From QNBT01 sp964563335 (lineage in GTDB: Bacteria; Planctomycetota; Phycisphaerae; Sedimentisphaerales; Anaerohalosphaeraceae), in NCBI GenBank assembly GCA_964563335.1, contig CAZLWL010000104.1, forward strand, positions 1-7,219: a stretch of DNA of 7,219 nt, read 5' to 3'. The number at the start of each line of letters is the position of its first letter. Within the stretch, counting starts at the first letter, position 1. The translations under genes and the position numbers were made by a program. This document shows positions 1-6,136 of this stretch, in pieces. Under the pieces are notes generated by a model. It was not told the DNA's origin and did no database searches. It saw only the letters and a list, made by a program, of their open reading frames with translations.

Positions 1-498
1 CTGTTTATGGACTACGAGACCTTCGGTGAGCATCAATGGCAGGACACGGGGATATTCAACTTTATGCGGCGTCTGCCTTATGAAATCCTCAAGCATCCCG
101 ACAACGACTTCAAAACGCCTTCCGAGGTCGCAAGATGCTACGATGCGGTTGATACGGTCGATGTGCCGCACATAACAAGCTGGGCCGATTTGGAGCGGGA
201 TTTGTCGGCGTGGCTTGGCAATGCGATGCAGTCCAATGCGCTTCACGAGCTTTATCGCCTTGAGCACCCGGTCAGAAAAACTGAGGATGAGCATATAATC
301 GCCGACTGGCGAAGGCTTCAGACCTCAGACCACTTTTACTACATGTGCACAAAGTATTTTTCCGACGGCGACGTGCATAAATACTTCAATCCCTACGACT
401 CACCTTATGATTCTTATATTAACTTTATGAACGTGCTGAATCATCTTACCAGGCGATGTGCCGGTGCCGGTGTGGCCGAAGCCATGGTTACCGGCTAA
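1..498 (+). CDS. GH57 alpha-amylase-type glycoside hydrolase, 3' part (5' end outside window)
   Basis: This is the C-terminal 165 residues of a glycoside hydrolase family 57 protein. The frame is open from the first base (Leu-Phe-Met-Asp...), so the ATG at 7 is internal and not the start. The visible part opens with MDYETFGEHQW, the family's conserved region 4. By alignment with the DGEKFG motif of the Thermococcus 4-alpha-glucanotransferase, the Asp at bases 10-12 should be the catalytic acid (inference). The catalytic Glu nucleophile and the N-terminal motifs lie outside the window. Downstream, WLGNAMQSNALHELYRLE and YINFMNVLNHL near the C-terminus fit the alpha-amylase subgroup. No signal peptide can be assessed. 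The gene ends at TAA 496-498, 39 bases before a glycogen debranching enzyme on the same strand, which suggests co-transcription and a role in breaking alpha-1,4 bonds of glycogen or maltodextrin. Exact substrate specificity cannot be read from this fragment. Confidence 0.9.
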   Translation: MFMDYETFGEHQWQDTGIFNFMRRLPYEILKHPDNDFKTPSEVARCYDAVDTVDVPHITSWADLERDLSAWLGNAMQSNALHELYRLEHPVRKTEDEHIIADWRRLQTSDHFYYMCTKYFSDGDVHKYFNPYDSPYDSYINFMNVLNHLTRRCAGAGVAEAMVTG

Positions 499-527
499 AC
501 GCAAACGCCGGCAGGAGCGAGCCAGGC

Positions 528-532
528 AAGGA
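528..532 (+). promoter_or_regulatory. Shine-Dalgarno of the debranching enzyme gene
   Basis: AAGGA lies 5 bases before ATG 538 and 8 bases before ATG 541, so it suits either start. The 39-base gap after the GH57 stop shows no promoter-like pair of hexamers or terminator. This supports translation of the debranching enzyme from a transcript shared with the GH57 gene. Confidence 0.5.
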
Positions 533-537
533 TTGCC

Positions 538-2559
538 ATGATGCTGATGTCAAAGAACAGCCTTAGTCGCCGAAGTGCATCGATTGCCTTAGAAACCCCA
601 CACGTAGACGAATTACTTGAGACCGAGTGGTTGCTTACCAACAGTCGCGGTGGTTTTGCATGTGGCACAATCGCCGGCTGCAATACGAGGAGGTATCACG
701 GCCTTTTGGTCGGCTCACTTAATCCGCCGGCCGGTAGAATTGTAACAATTTCAAACTGCCGTGAGACGCTGACAATTTCCGGCCGTGAAGTCACGCTGGG
801 CTGTTTCGAGTTCGACGGCAAGCTGTCCGCCCAGGGCGCGGGCCTGCTCACGAAGTTCAGCAAAGACATAGGCGTCCATTTTGATTATGATCTTGGGACC
901 GTGAGCCTGACCAAATCTGTATATCTGCTGCCCGACAGCGACATCGTCGCGATTGTTTATGACTTTTCAACTGTAGATAAGGAATTTGACTTTTTGGTTC
1001 GTCCTCTCGTAGCGATGAGGGATTTCCATTCGCTGCAAAAATCAGACTCGGCGTTGTCGGCGATGCTGGACGATTATTATGGATTGGCTGTCAGGGCCGC
1101 CCACAGCGATATGGGCGTGCTTTTCCTGCGAGCCGAGCAGATGTTCTTTGAGCAGGACGCTCAATGGTGGTACAACTTCCTGTACCGAAGAGAAAAGCAG
1201 CGCGGCCAGGAGTATCTTGAGGATTTGTGGTCGCCGGGTGTTTTCAGATGCCATATTGACTCACCCGACAGGATAATTCTCTGGGCAGGCCTGAGCCGAT
1301 TCGCCGACACCGAGGAGACTGTGGAACTTGACCTCGATATAGTTTTGGATAGTCTCATCCTCCGGGAGAAAGAACTGACTGCCAGTGTAAAGGGCGATGA
1401 TAAGCGGGCGCAAAGGCTTTATTCGGCTGCCGGGGCGTTCGTTATTGAACGACAAATTACCGGCGAGCCGAGAACCACAATATTAGCCGGCTACCCCTGG
1501 TTTTTGGATTGGGGCAGAGACACGTTTATTGCCCTGCCCGGCCTGCTGTTATGTACCAAAAGGCTTGACGAGGCCGCCGATGTCCTTAAGACTTTCGCCC
1601 GAGCGGTAACCGAAGGTATGATTCCCAATCGTTTCGACGATTATGGCGGCAAGCTGCACTATAACAGCATCGATGCATCACTATGGTTTGTTCATGCGGC
1701 ATTCGAATATCTGCGGGCAAGCTGCGATGCCGCGACCTTCGGTGCTGACCTGCTGCCCGCTGTAAGGTGGGTGATAGATTCTTATCATCGAGGCACACGA
1801 TTCGGCATACATGCTGACAGTGACGGCCTTATAACCGGCGGAAGTGCCGACATGCAGCTTACGTGGATGGATGCCAAATATGATGGCGTGGTCTTCACGC
1901 CGAGGCACGGCAAGGCGGTTGAGATAAATGCACTTTGGTATAACCAACTGCGTAATCTGGCGGATTACTATATAGGCCGCAATGCCGATTCGCAGCACCA
2001 TTACAAGCAGTTGGCCCAAAAGGTAAAGCAAAGCTTTGCCGAAGTGTTTTGGAACGAAGAAACCGGTTACCTCAACGACTGTGTCCCGCCGGATGGGACG
2101 GTTGACAGCAGCCTAAGGCCGAACCAGATATATGCAGTTTCACTGCCCTTTTCACCCCTGACCGACCGGCAGCAAAAGAGCGTGGTGGACGTAGTACAAA
2201 CTGAACTTCTGACACCCTTCGGTCTTCGGACGCTAAACAAAGACGATGAACGTTTTATTGGTCAATACGCAGGCGACCAGCGGCAGCGCGATGCGGCATA
2301 CCACAACGGCACCGCCTGGCCGTATTTGATTGGGCCGTTCATTGAGGCGTATTTGAGGGTCAACAACTCCAGCAAACAGAGCAAAAGGAAAGCGATGCGA
2401 TATCTGAGGCCGTTGCTGAAGCATTTGACAACCGACGGCTGCATCGGCAGCATCTCGGAGATATTCGACGGCGACGGGCCGCAAAGGCCCAGGGGTTGTT
2501 TCGCCCAGGCCTGGAGCGTCGCCGAAGTCCTGCGAGCATACAAGTTAATTACTCACTGA
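538..2559 (+). CDS. Glycogen debranching enzyme (amylo-alpha-1,6-glucosidase, GDE_N + GDE_C, GH133)
   Basis: This 673-residue enzyme should hydrolyse alpha-1,6 branch points of glycogen or limit dextrin in the cytoplasm. An N-terminal GDE_N domain (about residues 20-270) begins with the signature EWLLTN (30-35) and NTRRYHGLL (49-57). A C-terminal (alpha/alpha)6 GDE_C domain (about 285-668) carries YPWFLDWGRDT (319-329), LTWMDA (441-446), GKAVEINALWYNQL, HNGTAWP (589-595) and SEIFDG (640-645). By analogy with the glucosidase site of eukaryotic debranching enzyme, D445 and E641 are the likely acid and base (inference). Length is normal for the prokaryotic two-domain type, and no transferase domain is present, so the 4-alpha-glucanotransferase step would need another enzyme, perhaps the adjacent GH57 protein. 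The start at 538 has an AAGGA (528-532) five bases upstream. ATGs at 541 and 547 are also possible and change the N-terminus by only one to three residues. No signal peptide is apparent. Confidence 0.96.
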   Translation: MMLMSKNSLSRRSASIALETPHVDELLETEWLLTNSRGGFACGTIAGCNTRRYHGLLVGSLNPPAGRIVTISNCRETLTISGREVTLGCFEFDGKLSAQGAGLLTKFSKDIGVHFDYDLGTVSLTKSVYLLPDSDIVAIVYDFSTVDKEFDFLVRPLVAMRDFHSLQKSDSALSAMLDDYYGLAVRAAHSDMGVLFLRAEQMFFEQDAQWWYNFLYRREKQRGQEYLEDLWSPGVFRCHIDSPDRIILWAGLSRFADTEETVELDLDIVLDSLILREKELTASVKGDDKRAQRLYSAAGAFVIERQITGEPRTTILAGYPWFLDWGRDTFIALPGLLLCTKRLDEAADVLKTFARAVTEGMIPNRFDDYGGKLHYNSIDASLWFVHAAFEYLRASCDAATFGADLLPAVRWVIDSYHRGTRFGIHADSDGLITGGSADMQLTWMDAKYDGVVFTPRHGKAVEINALWYNQLRNLADYYIGRNADSQHHYKQLAQKVKQSFAEVFWNEETGYLNDCVPPDGTVDSSLRPNQIYAVSLPFSPLTDRQQKSVVDVVQTELLTPFGLRTLNKDDERFIGQYAGDQRQRDAAYHNGTAWPYLIGPFIEAYLRVNNSSKQSKRKAMRYLRPLLKHLTTDGCIGSISEIFDGDGPQRPRGCFAQAWSVAEVLRAYKLITH

Positions 2560-2590
2560 CCGGTATTTCCTATCCTCCACTTTCGCAGGC

Positions 2591-2619
2591 TTGACGAACC
2601 GGCCCAAAAAACATAACGT
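2591..2619 (+). promoter_or_regulatory. Possible sigma70-type promoter before the unknown gene
   Basis: TTGACG at 2591-2596 matches five of six bases of the -35 consensus. A poor -10 candidate, TAACGT (2614-2619), follows after 17 bases; TAGAAT at 2619-2624 is a better hexamer but 22 bases away. If real, transcription would begin near 2626, leaving a very short leader before ATG 2639. The TTG of this -35-like element is also the alternative TTG start codon of the downstream frame, and both uses are unlikely to hold at once. The evidence is sequence resemblance only. Confidence 0.22.
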
Positions 2620-2638
2620 AGAATATCCAGAGACAGAT

Positions 2639-3448
2639 ATGTTAAATTACAAGGATAGAAAGAACAAGATTCACATTATTACTCTGGACAGCGTCCTTGC
2701 AGCCGATGTCTGCGAGAGGCTGAAGGCCAGTCGCCGCATACCTCCGGTTGAACTGGTTCTGCCGGCCGATATCACCAAATCAGAAATTACTGTCGAAGAT
2801 ATTGATGATCTTGCGCTTGATACAATGACATCGCGACTACTGATAATCGATGTGCGCAGCCACACGCTTCCCAGACTCCAGCAGGCCTACAACAAGATAG
2901 TCGGCTATAACCGTGCCGATTTTAATCTCTATTGCTACACGGCTGTTATTGGTGATGGGCCGGCAAATCTCTTTGAGGAAGGCGGCGACATAGACGATTT
3001 TGCACCGCTCCTTGCCAAGTTCAGAATCGATTACAGTCCCGCGGTATTCTTTTATGACTCACTTCTTCACTACAGCCACACAGAAAAGCTCGCGATGGGA
3101 ATCGACCGGGATAACGCTATACCGGAAACAATTCCCCGGCGCCTCGAAAGAGGCTTTGAAGGAGAACATGTAACGGTAGAGCAGGTACGCGAGTATTTCA
3201 GGGCGGCTGGTGCACCTGATGACAAGAAAGAGGCCAAGAAAAGAAAGCGATTAAGAAGATTAGCAAAACTCTATCGCAAAAAAATTGCAAAGGAATTTCC
3301 CGAGGTCAAAGACGAATTTGTAAAGTGTCTTAAAAAGGGTGGTTACAGCTTCACCGGCGAAGCCCTTAACCTCAACACATACCCATTTTACTTCGAAGAG
3401 TGGATAGCTGACCTCCTCGAAAAAGCGAAAACAGCCATCTCAGCATAA
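2639..3448 (+). CDS. Uncharacterised protein, alpha/beta N-terminal domain with basic C-terminal tail
   Basis: I do not recognise this protein. From ATG 2639 it has 269 residues. The frame extends to a TTG at 2591, adding 16 polar residues; I prefer the ATG because the predicted fold starts soon after it, although its Shine-Dalgarno (AGAGA, 2629-2633) is weak. No signal peptide or membrane segment is seen. Residues 10-140 alternate strands and helices: KIHIITLD (10-17), VELVLP (37-42), RLLIIDVRS (66-74), FNLYCYTAVIGDG (95-107) and SPAVFFYD (133-140). This resembles a receiver (CheY-like) fold with D71 at the phospho-acceptor position, but the acidic pair after strand 1 is incomplete and no conserved lysine is evident, so any such domain would be degenerate (inference). 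Residues 194-221 are very rich in Lys and Arg and probably helical. The C-terminus (about 222-269) is mixed and ends in an amphipathic helix. It lies 79 bases after the debranching enzyme on the same strand and could be co-transcribed. Codon use looks ordinary and coding is likely. Confidence 0.8.
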   Translation: MLNYKDRKNKIHIITLDSVLAADVCERLKASRRIPPVELVLPADITKSEITVEDIDDLALDTMTSRLLIIDVRSHTLPRLQQAYNKIVGYNRADFNLYCYTAVIGDGPANLFEEGGDIDDFAPLLAKFRIDYSPAVFFYDSLLHYSHTEKLAMGIDRDNAIPETIPRRLERGFEGEHVTVEQVREYFRAAGAPDDKKEAKKRKRLRRLAKLYRKKIAKEFPEVKDEFVKCLKKGGYSFTGEALNLNTYPFYFEEWIADLLEKAKTAISA

Positions 3449-3451
3449 GCA

Positions 3452-3482
3452 GCCGCAATTGTGCCGAGACAACCTTCGCGGC
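3452..3482. terminator. Weak imperfect hairpin between convergent genes
   Basis: GCCGC (3452-3456) can pair with GCGGC (3478-3482), and TTGT (3459-3462) with ACAA (3469-3472), around a six-base loop. An uneven internal loop of 2 and 5 bases separates the two stems. It sits 4 bases after the stop of the unknown + strand gene and 25 bases after the trpA stop, where a bidirectional terminator would be expected. No T-run follows on either strand, so it is not a classic intrinsic terminator. The rest of the 59-base gap shows nothing. Confidence 0.2.
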
Positions 3483-3507
3483 AATGACAAGTGGTCCAGA
3501 TAGTCAA

Positions 3508-4296
3508 TCACAGCACTTTTCTAACTTGTGTTATGAACTCGGTGATTTCGGATTGCATTTTTTGTTTGTCGTTCAAATTGTCTTCTATCATCTTAACAAT
3601 CCTGCTTCCGATGATTACGCCGTCCGCACCTGCCTGGGCAATCTCTTTTGCGTGTTCGGGGGTGCTTATGCCAAAGCCTACGCAAATCGGCACATCAGTG
3701 AGTTCTTTGAGCCTTGTCACCAGAGGCTTTACCATGCCAGAGAGGCTCTTTCTTGCGCCGGTTACGCCGAGCAGCGAGACGGTATAAATAAAGCCTGTCG
3801 TCTTTTCGGCGATACGTTTGGCCCGCCCGTCCGGCGTGACGGGCGTTACCATAAAGACGGTTTCTAATCCCGCACTTTCAGCAGGAATTGCTATTTCATC
3901 GGCATCATCGATACTCAAATCGGCTACGAGAACACTTGAGCCGCCGGCTAATTTGAAGTCTCTTAAGAATTTTTCCGTGCCGTACTGATAAACGAGATTG
4001 TAATAGACGAGCAGGCCGATAGTGATGGGCTTGTAATCCGTTACCTGCTTAATGAAATCCAGGGCCTTTTGGACGGTCATCCCGGCTGCAAGTGCACGGA
4101 TGTCGGCCTTTTGAATGGTTGGGCCGTCTGCAATCGGGTCGGAAAAGGGTATGCCCAATTCGAGCACATCGGCACCCGCGTCAATAGCGGACCTTACAAC
4201 CGAAAGGCTTGTCTCAAAATCAGGGTCGCCGATAACGAAAAACGGTATCAACGCAGCCCTGTTCAACCGGGCAAATGTCTCTTTATATGTGGTCAT
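3508..4296 (-). CDS. trpA: Tryptophan synthase alpha chain
   Basis: TrpA cleaves indole-3-glycerol phosphate to indole and glyceraldehyde 3-phosphate and passes indole to TrpB through the alpha2beta2 tunnel. The 262-residue product is a full-length (beta/alpha)8 barrel. The catalytic pair is present in LELGIPFSDPIADGP: E46 and D57, equivalent to E49 and D60 of the enterobacterial enzymes. The mobile loop 6 motif GVTGAR (177-182) and the phosphate-binding segments GFGIS (207-211) and GADGVIIGS are intact. The start ATG (4294-4296) has AAGGA (4305-4309) 8 bases upstream, and trpB ends 11 bases before it. It is the last gene of the visible operon and ends at TGA 3508-3510, converging on the unknown + strand gene. 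Nothing is missing or truncated. Confidence 0.98.
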   Translation of the reverse strand: MTTYKETFARLNRAALIPFFVIGDPDFETSLSVVRSAIDAGADVLELGIPFSDPIADGPTIQKADIRALAAGMTVQKALDFIKQVTDYKPITIGLLVYYNLVYQYGTEKFLRDFKLAGGSSVLVADLSIDDADEIAIPAESAGLETVFMVTPVTPDGRAKRIAEKTTGFIYTVSLLGVTGARKSLSGMVKPLVTRLKELTDVPICVGFGISTPEHAKEIAQAGADGVIIGSRIVKMIEDNLNDKQKMQSEITEFITQVRKVL

Positions 4297-4304
4297 GTTC
4301 TGCG

Positions 4305-4310
4305 TCCTTA
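4305..4310 (-). promoter_or_regulatory. trpB stop codon embedded in trpA Shine-Dalgarno
   Basis: Read on the - strand, TAAGGA contains both the trpB stop TAA (4308-4310) and the AAGGA (4305-4309) that serves trpA, 8 bases before its ATG. A ribosome ending trpB would cover the trpA initiation site. This arrangement favours translational coupling and roughly equal amounts of the two subunits of the synthase (inference). Confidence 0.7.
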
Positions 4311-5483
4311 CTGCACGGGTCTGTGTTCTTCAACTATTCCAACGTCTTTGTCACCTCGGCCTGACAGGTTTATCACGGCGATGGTATCTGCCGGCAGCTT
4401 TCCTTTCTGCGAAATCAAATATGCCAAAGCGTGTGCGCTTTCCAGAGCCGGCAGGATTCCCTCGCTCTTTGTGAAAATCTCGAAGGCATCGAGCACATCT
4501 TCATCGTCGGCTGTAACATACTCGGCCCTGCCGGTATCTTTAAGCTGGCAGTGCTCCGGCCCAACAGCCGGATAGTCTAATCCCGCCGAAATAGATTCAG
4601 TCTCGTTAATCTGCCCCTCACTATCCTGCAGAAGGTAACTTCTGGAACCGTGGAAGACGCCTATTTTGCCTACCAACAACGTCGCACAGTGTTTTCCGGT
4701 TTGGACGCCTTCGCCGCCGGCCTCGACGCCTATTAACTTCACGTCCTTGTCATCGATAAACCCTGAAAATATGCCGATTGCGTTACTGCCCCCGCCGACA
4801 CATGCCACCACCAGATCCGGCAGCTTGCCGATTTCCCCCAGGCACTGCACGCGGGTCTCGGTGCCTATAGGTAATTGAAAATGCTTCACTACGGTCGGAT
4901 AAGGGTGAGGCCCACAGACCGACCCGAACAGGTAGAACGTATCTATCACATGTGCCGTCCAGTATCTAAGAGCCTCATTTATGGCGTCCTTCAATGTGCC
5001 GGTGCCGCCGGCGACAGGTATAACTTCAGCCCCGCACAGCTTCATCTTGTGGACGTTTACGCTTTGCCGTTCGGTATCCACCGTCCCCATAAATATCTTT
5101 GTTCCCATACCAAATAACGCCCCAATCATCGCTGTAGCCAGGCCGTGTTGGCCTGCGCCGGTCTCTGCGATGAGTTTCGTTTTGCCCATGTACTTTGCCA
5201 GCAACCCCTGGCCCAAGGTGTTATTGACCTTATGTGCGCCGCCGTGCAGCAGGTCCTCACGCTTGACATAGACCTTAAAGCCGACGTGTTCGCTGAAGCG
5301 CTTTGCAAAGTACAGCGGCGTGGGCCTGCCCGCATAGCGAGCGGAAAGCCCCTCAAGCTCAGCTACGAACTGCGGGTCGGACTTGAACCGGTAGAATGCT
5401 TCTTCAATTTCCTCAAGTGCCGGTATCAACACCTCCGGAACGTAAAAGCCGCCGAAATCACCAAATCTGCCTTTATTTTTCAT
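4308..5483 (-). CDS. trpB: Tryptophan synthase beta chain
   Basis: TrpB is the PLP-dependent subunit that condenses indole with L-serine to give L-tryptophan. The 391 residues match the usual TrpB1 length. Key elements are KREDLLHGGAHKVNN with the Schiff-base lysine K85, ETGAGQHG with the catalytic E107 (equivalent to E109 in Salmonella), the phosphate-binding GGGSNA (230-235), and NLSGRGDKD (372-380) with S374 near the PLP pyridine nitrogen. The N-terminal FGDFGGFYVPE and the sequence GPHPYPT are typical of the TrpA-dependent TrpB1 form, not the stand-alone TrpB2. The start ATG lies 10 bases after the trpF stop with a good AAAGG 7 bases upstream. The adjacent trpA confirms the partner subunit. 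No odd residues are seen at the active site. Confidence 0.98.
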   Translation of the reverse strand: MKNKGRFGDFGGFYVPEVLIPALEEIEEAFYRFKSDPQFVAELEGLSARYAGRPTPLYFAKRFSEHVGFKVYVKREDLLHGGAHKVNNTLGQGLLAKYMGKTKLIAETGAGQHGLATAMIGALFGMGTKIFMGTVDTERQSVNVHKMKLCGAEVIPVAGGTGTLKDAINEALRYWTAHVIDTFYLFGSVCGPHPYPTVVKHFQLPIGTETRVQCLGEIGKLPDLVVACVGGGSNAIGIFSGFIDDKDVKLIGVEAGGEGVQTGKHCATLLVGKIGVFHGSRSYLLQDSEGQINETESISAGLDYPAVGPEHCQLKDTGRAEYVTADDEDVLDAFEIFTKSEGILPALESAHALAYLISQKGKLPADTIAVINLSGRGDKDVGIVEEHRPVQ

Positions 5484-5490
5484 CTTAAAA

Positions 5491-5496
5491 CCTTTA
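5491..5496 (-). promoter_or_regulatory. trpF stop codon embedded in trpB Shine-Dalgarno
   Basis: On the - strand the bases TAAAGG combine the trpF stop TAA (5494-5496) with the AAAGG (5491-5495) that precedes the trpB ATG by 7 bases. This is the same layout as at the trpB-trpA junction, and it implies that translation passes directly from one gene to the next. Confidence 0.7.
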
Positions 5497-6129
5497 ACCT
5501 CTTACATGTTGAATATTTTCAAACAACAACCTCATCTTCTCATGGTCCTTTTTGCCGGGTTCTTTTTCTATCCCGCTGCAGACATCGATGCCGTAAACAC
5601 CGACTTCAACGGCCCGCGCGGCGTTTTGGGGGGTTATCCCACCGGCCAGAAAAATCCTTTTATAAATGTTATCTATCATGTCCCAGTCGAAGGATTTGCC
5701 CGTTCCGCCGTAGCTTTGAGAGTCGTAGCCGTCGAACAGAACAGCATCAGTGTAATACTGCTGCGACTTCTCAATATCGGCTTGTGCTCTTATCCTTATG
5801 GCCTTTATGGTTTTTGCGCCGGGACAGAAAACCGAATCACAAAAGTCAGGCGTTTCGTCGCCGTGCAGTTGTATCCAGTTCAGGAAGCACTGCTCGCTAA
5901 CCTCTTTAATATGCTCGGCTGTCGCATTAACGAAGACACCGGCGACATCAACAAATGTCGGCAATTTGTCTATGATAACGATAGCCTCATCCGGCGTAAT
6001 ATACCTTTTACTCTTGGGATAGAAATTAAAACCGAGAAGGTCGGCACCCATATCGACCGCTGCAATAGCATCTTCAAGATTTGTTATCCCGCATATTTTT
6101 ACTTTCACTAAAGACATGGTCGTCGGCAT
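5494..6129 (-). CDS. trpF: Phosphoribosylanthranilate isomerase
   Basis: TrpF performs the Amadori rearrangement of N-(5'-phosphoribosyl)anthranilate to CdRP, the third step from chorismate to tryptophan. The 211-residue single-domain (beta/alpha)8 protein has VKICGIT with the catalytic base C13 (C7 in the Thermotoga enzyme), GFNFYPKSKRYI, WIQLHGDE (85-92), LFDGYD with the general acid D133, and GGTGKSFDW (141-149). Phosphate-binding LAGGIT and GIDVCSGIE are near the C-terminus. The start at 6129 lies 4 bases after the trpD stop. A second ATG at 6117 would give a 207-residue protein starting nearer to the family's usual N-terminus. Neither has a recognisable Shine-Dalgarno, so initiation probably depends on ribosomes finishing trpD. 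It is a stand-alone gene, not fused to trpC as in E. coli. Confidence 0.97.
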   Translation of the reverse strand: MPTTMSLVKVKICGITNLEDAIAAVDMGADLLGFNFYPKSKRYITPDEAIVIIDKLPTFVDVAGVFVNATAEHIKEVSEQCFLNWIQLHGDETPDFCDSVFCPGAKTIKAIRIRAQADIEKSQQYYTDAVLFDGYDSQSYGGTGKSFDWDMIDNIYKRIFLAGGITPQNAARAVEVGVYGIDVCSGIEKEPGKKDHEKMRLLFENIQHVRG

Positions 6130-6136
6130 TCAGTCA
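6127..6136 (-). promoter_or_regulatory. trpD-trpF stop-start junction without Shine-Dalgarno
   Basis: On the - strand the trpD TGA (6134-6136) is followed by four bases and then the trpF ATG (6127-6129). No purine-rich Shine-Dalgarno lies in the 20 bases upstream, unlike the other trp genes here. Reinitiation by the terminating ribosome is the likely mode. The ATG at 6117 is the alternative start. Confidence 0.5.

Noticed and set aside
499..537. A promoter or terminator between the GH57 and debranching enzyme genes
   Set aside because: The 39 bases are GC-rich, lack spaced -35/-10 hexamers and a hairpin with a T-run, and contain only a plausible Shine-Dalgarno.
1681..2031. A 116-codon open frame on the - strand inside the debranching enzyme gene
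   Set aside because: It overlaps the GDE_C catalytic core, including the TWMDA motif, and shows no domain or ribosome binding site of its own.
3449..3507. A classic intrinsic terminator or small gene in the convergent gap
   Set aside because: Only a weak interrupted hairpin is present, with no T-run on either strand, and 59 bases leave no room for a supported gene.
4069..4575. A 168-codon open frame on the + strand over the trpA-trpB junction
   Set aside because: It is antisense to trpA and trpB, has no recognisable domain, and is best explained as a shadow frame.
5145..5900. A 251-codon open frame on the + strand crossing the trpB-trpF junction
   Set aside because: It is antisense to two firmly identified genes, and its translation is rich in Arg, Cys and Ser in a low-complexity manner typical of non-coding frames.
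5506..6111. A 201-codon open frame on the + strand opposite trpF
   Set aside because: It lies wholly within trpF, whose family motifs and catalytic residues are certain. The antisense translation has no recognisable domain, and the opposite strand of a codon-biased gene often stays open.
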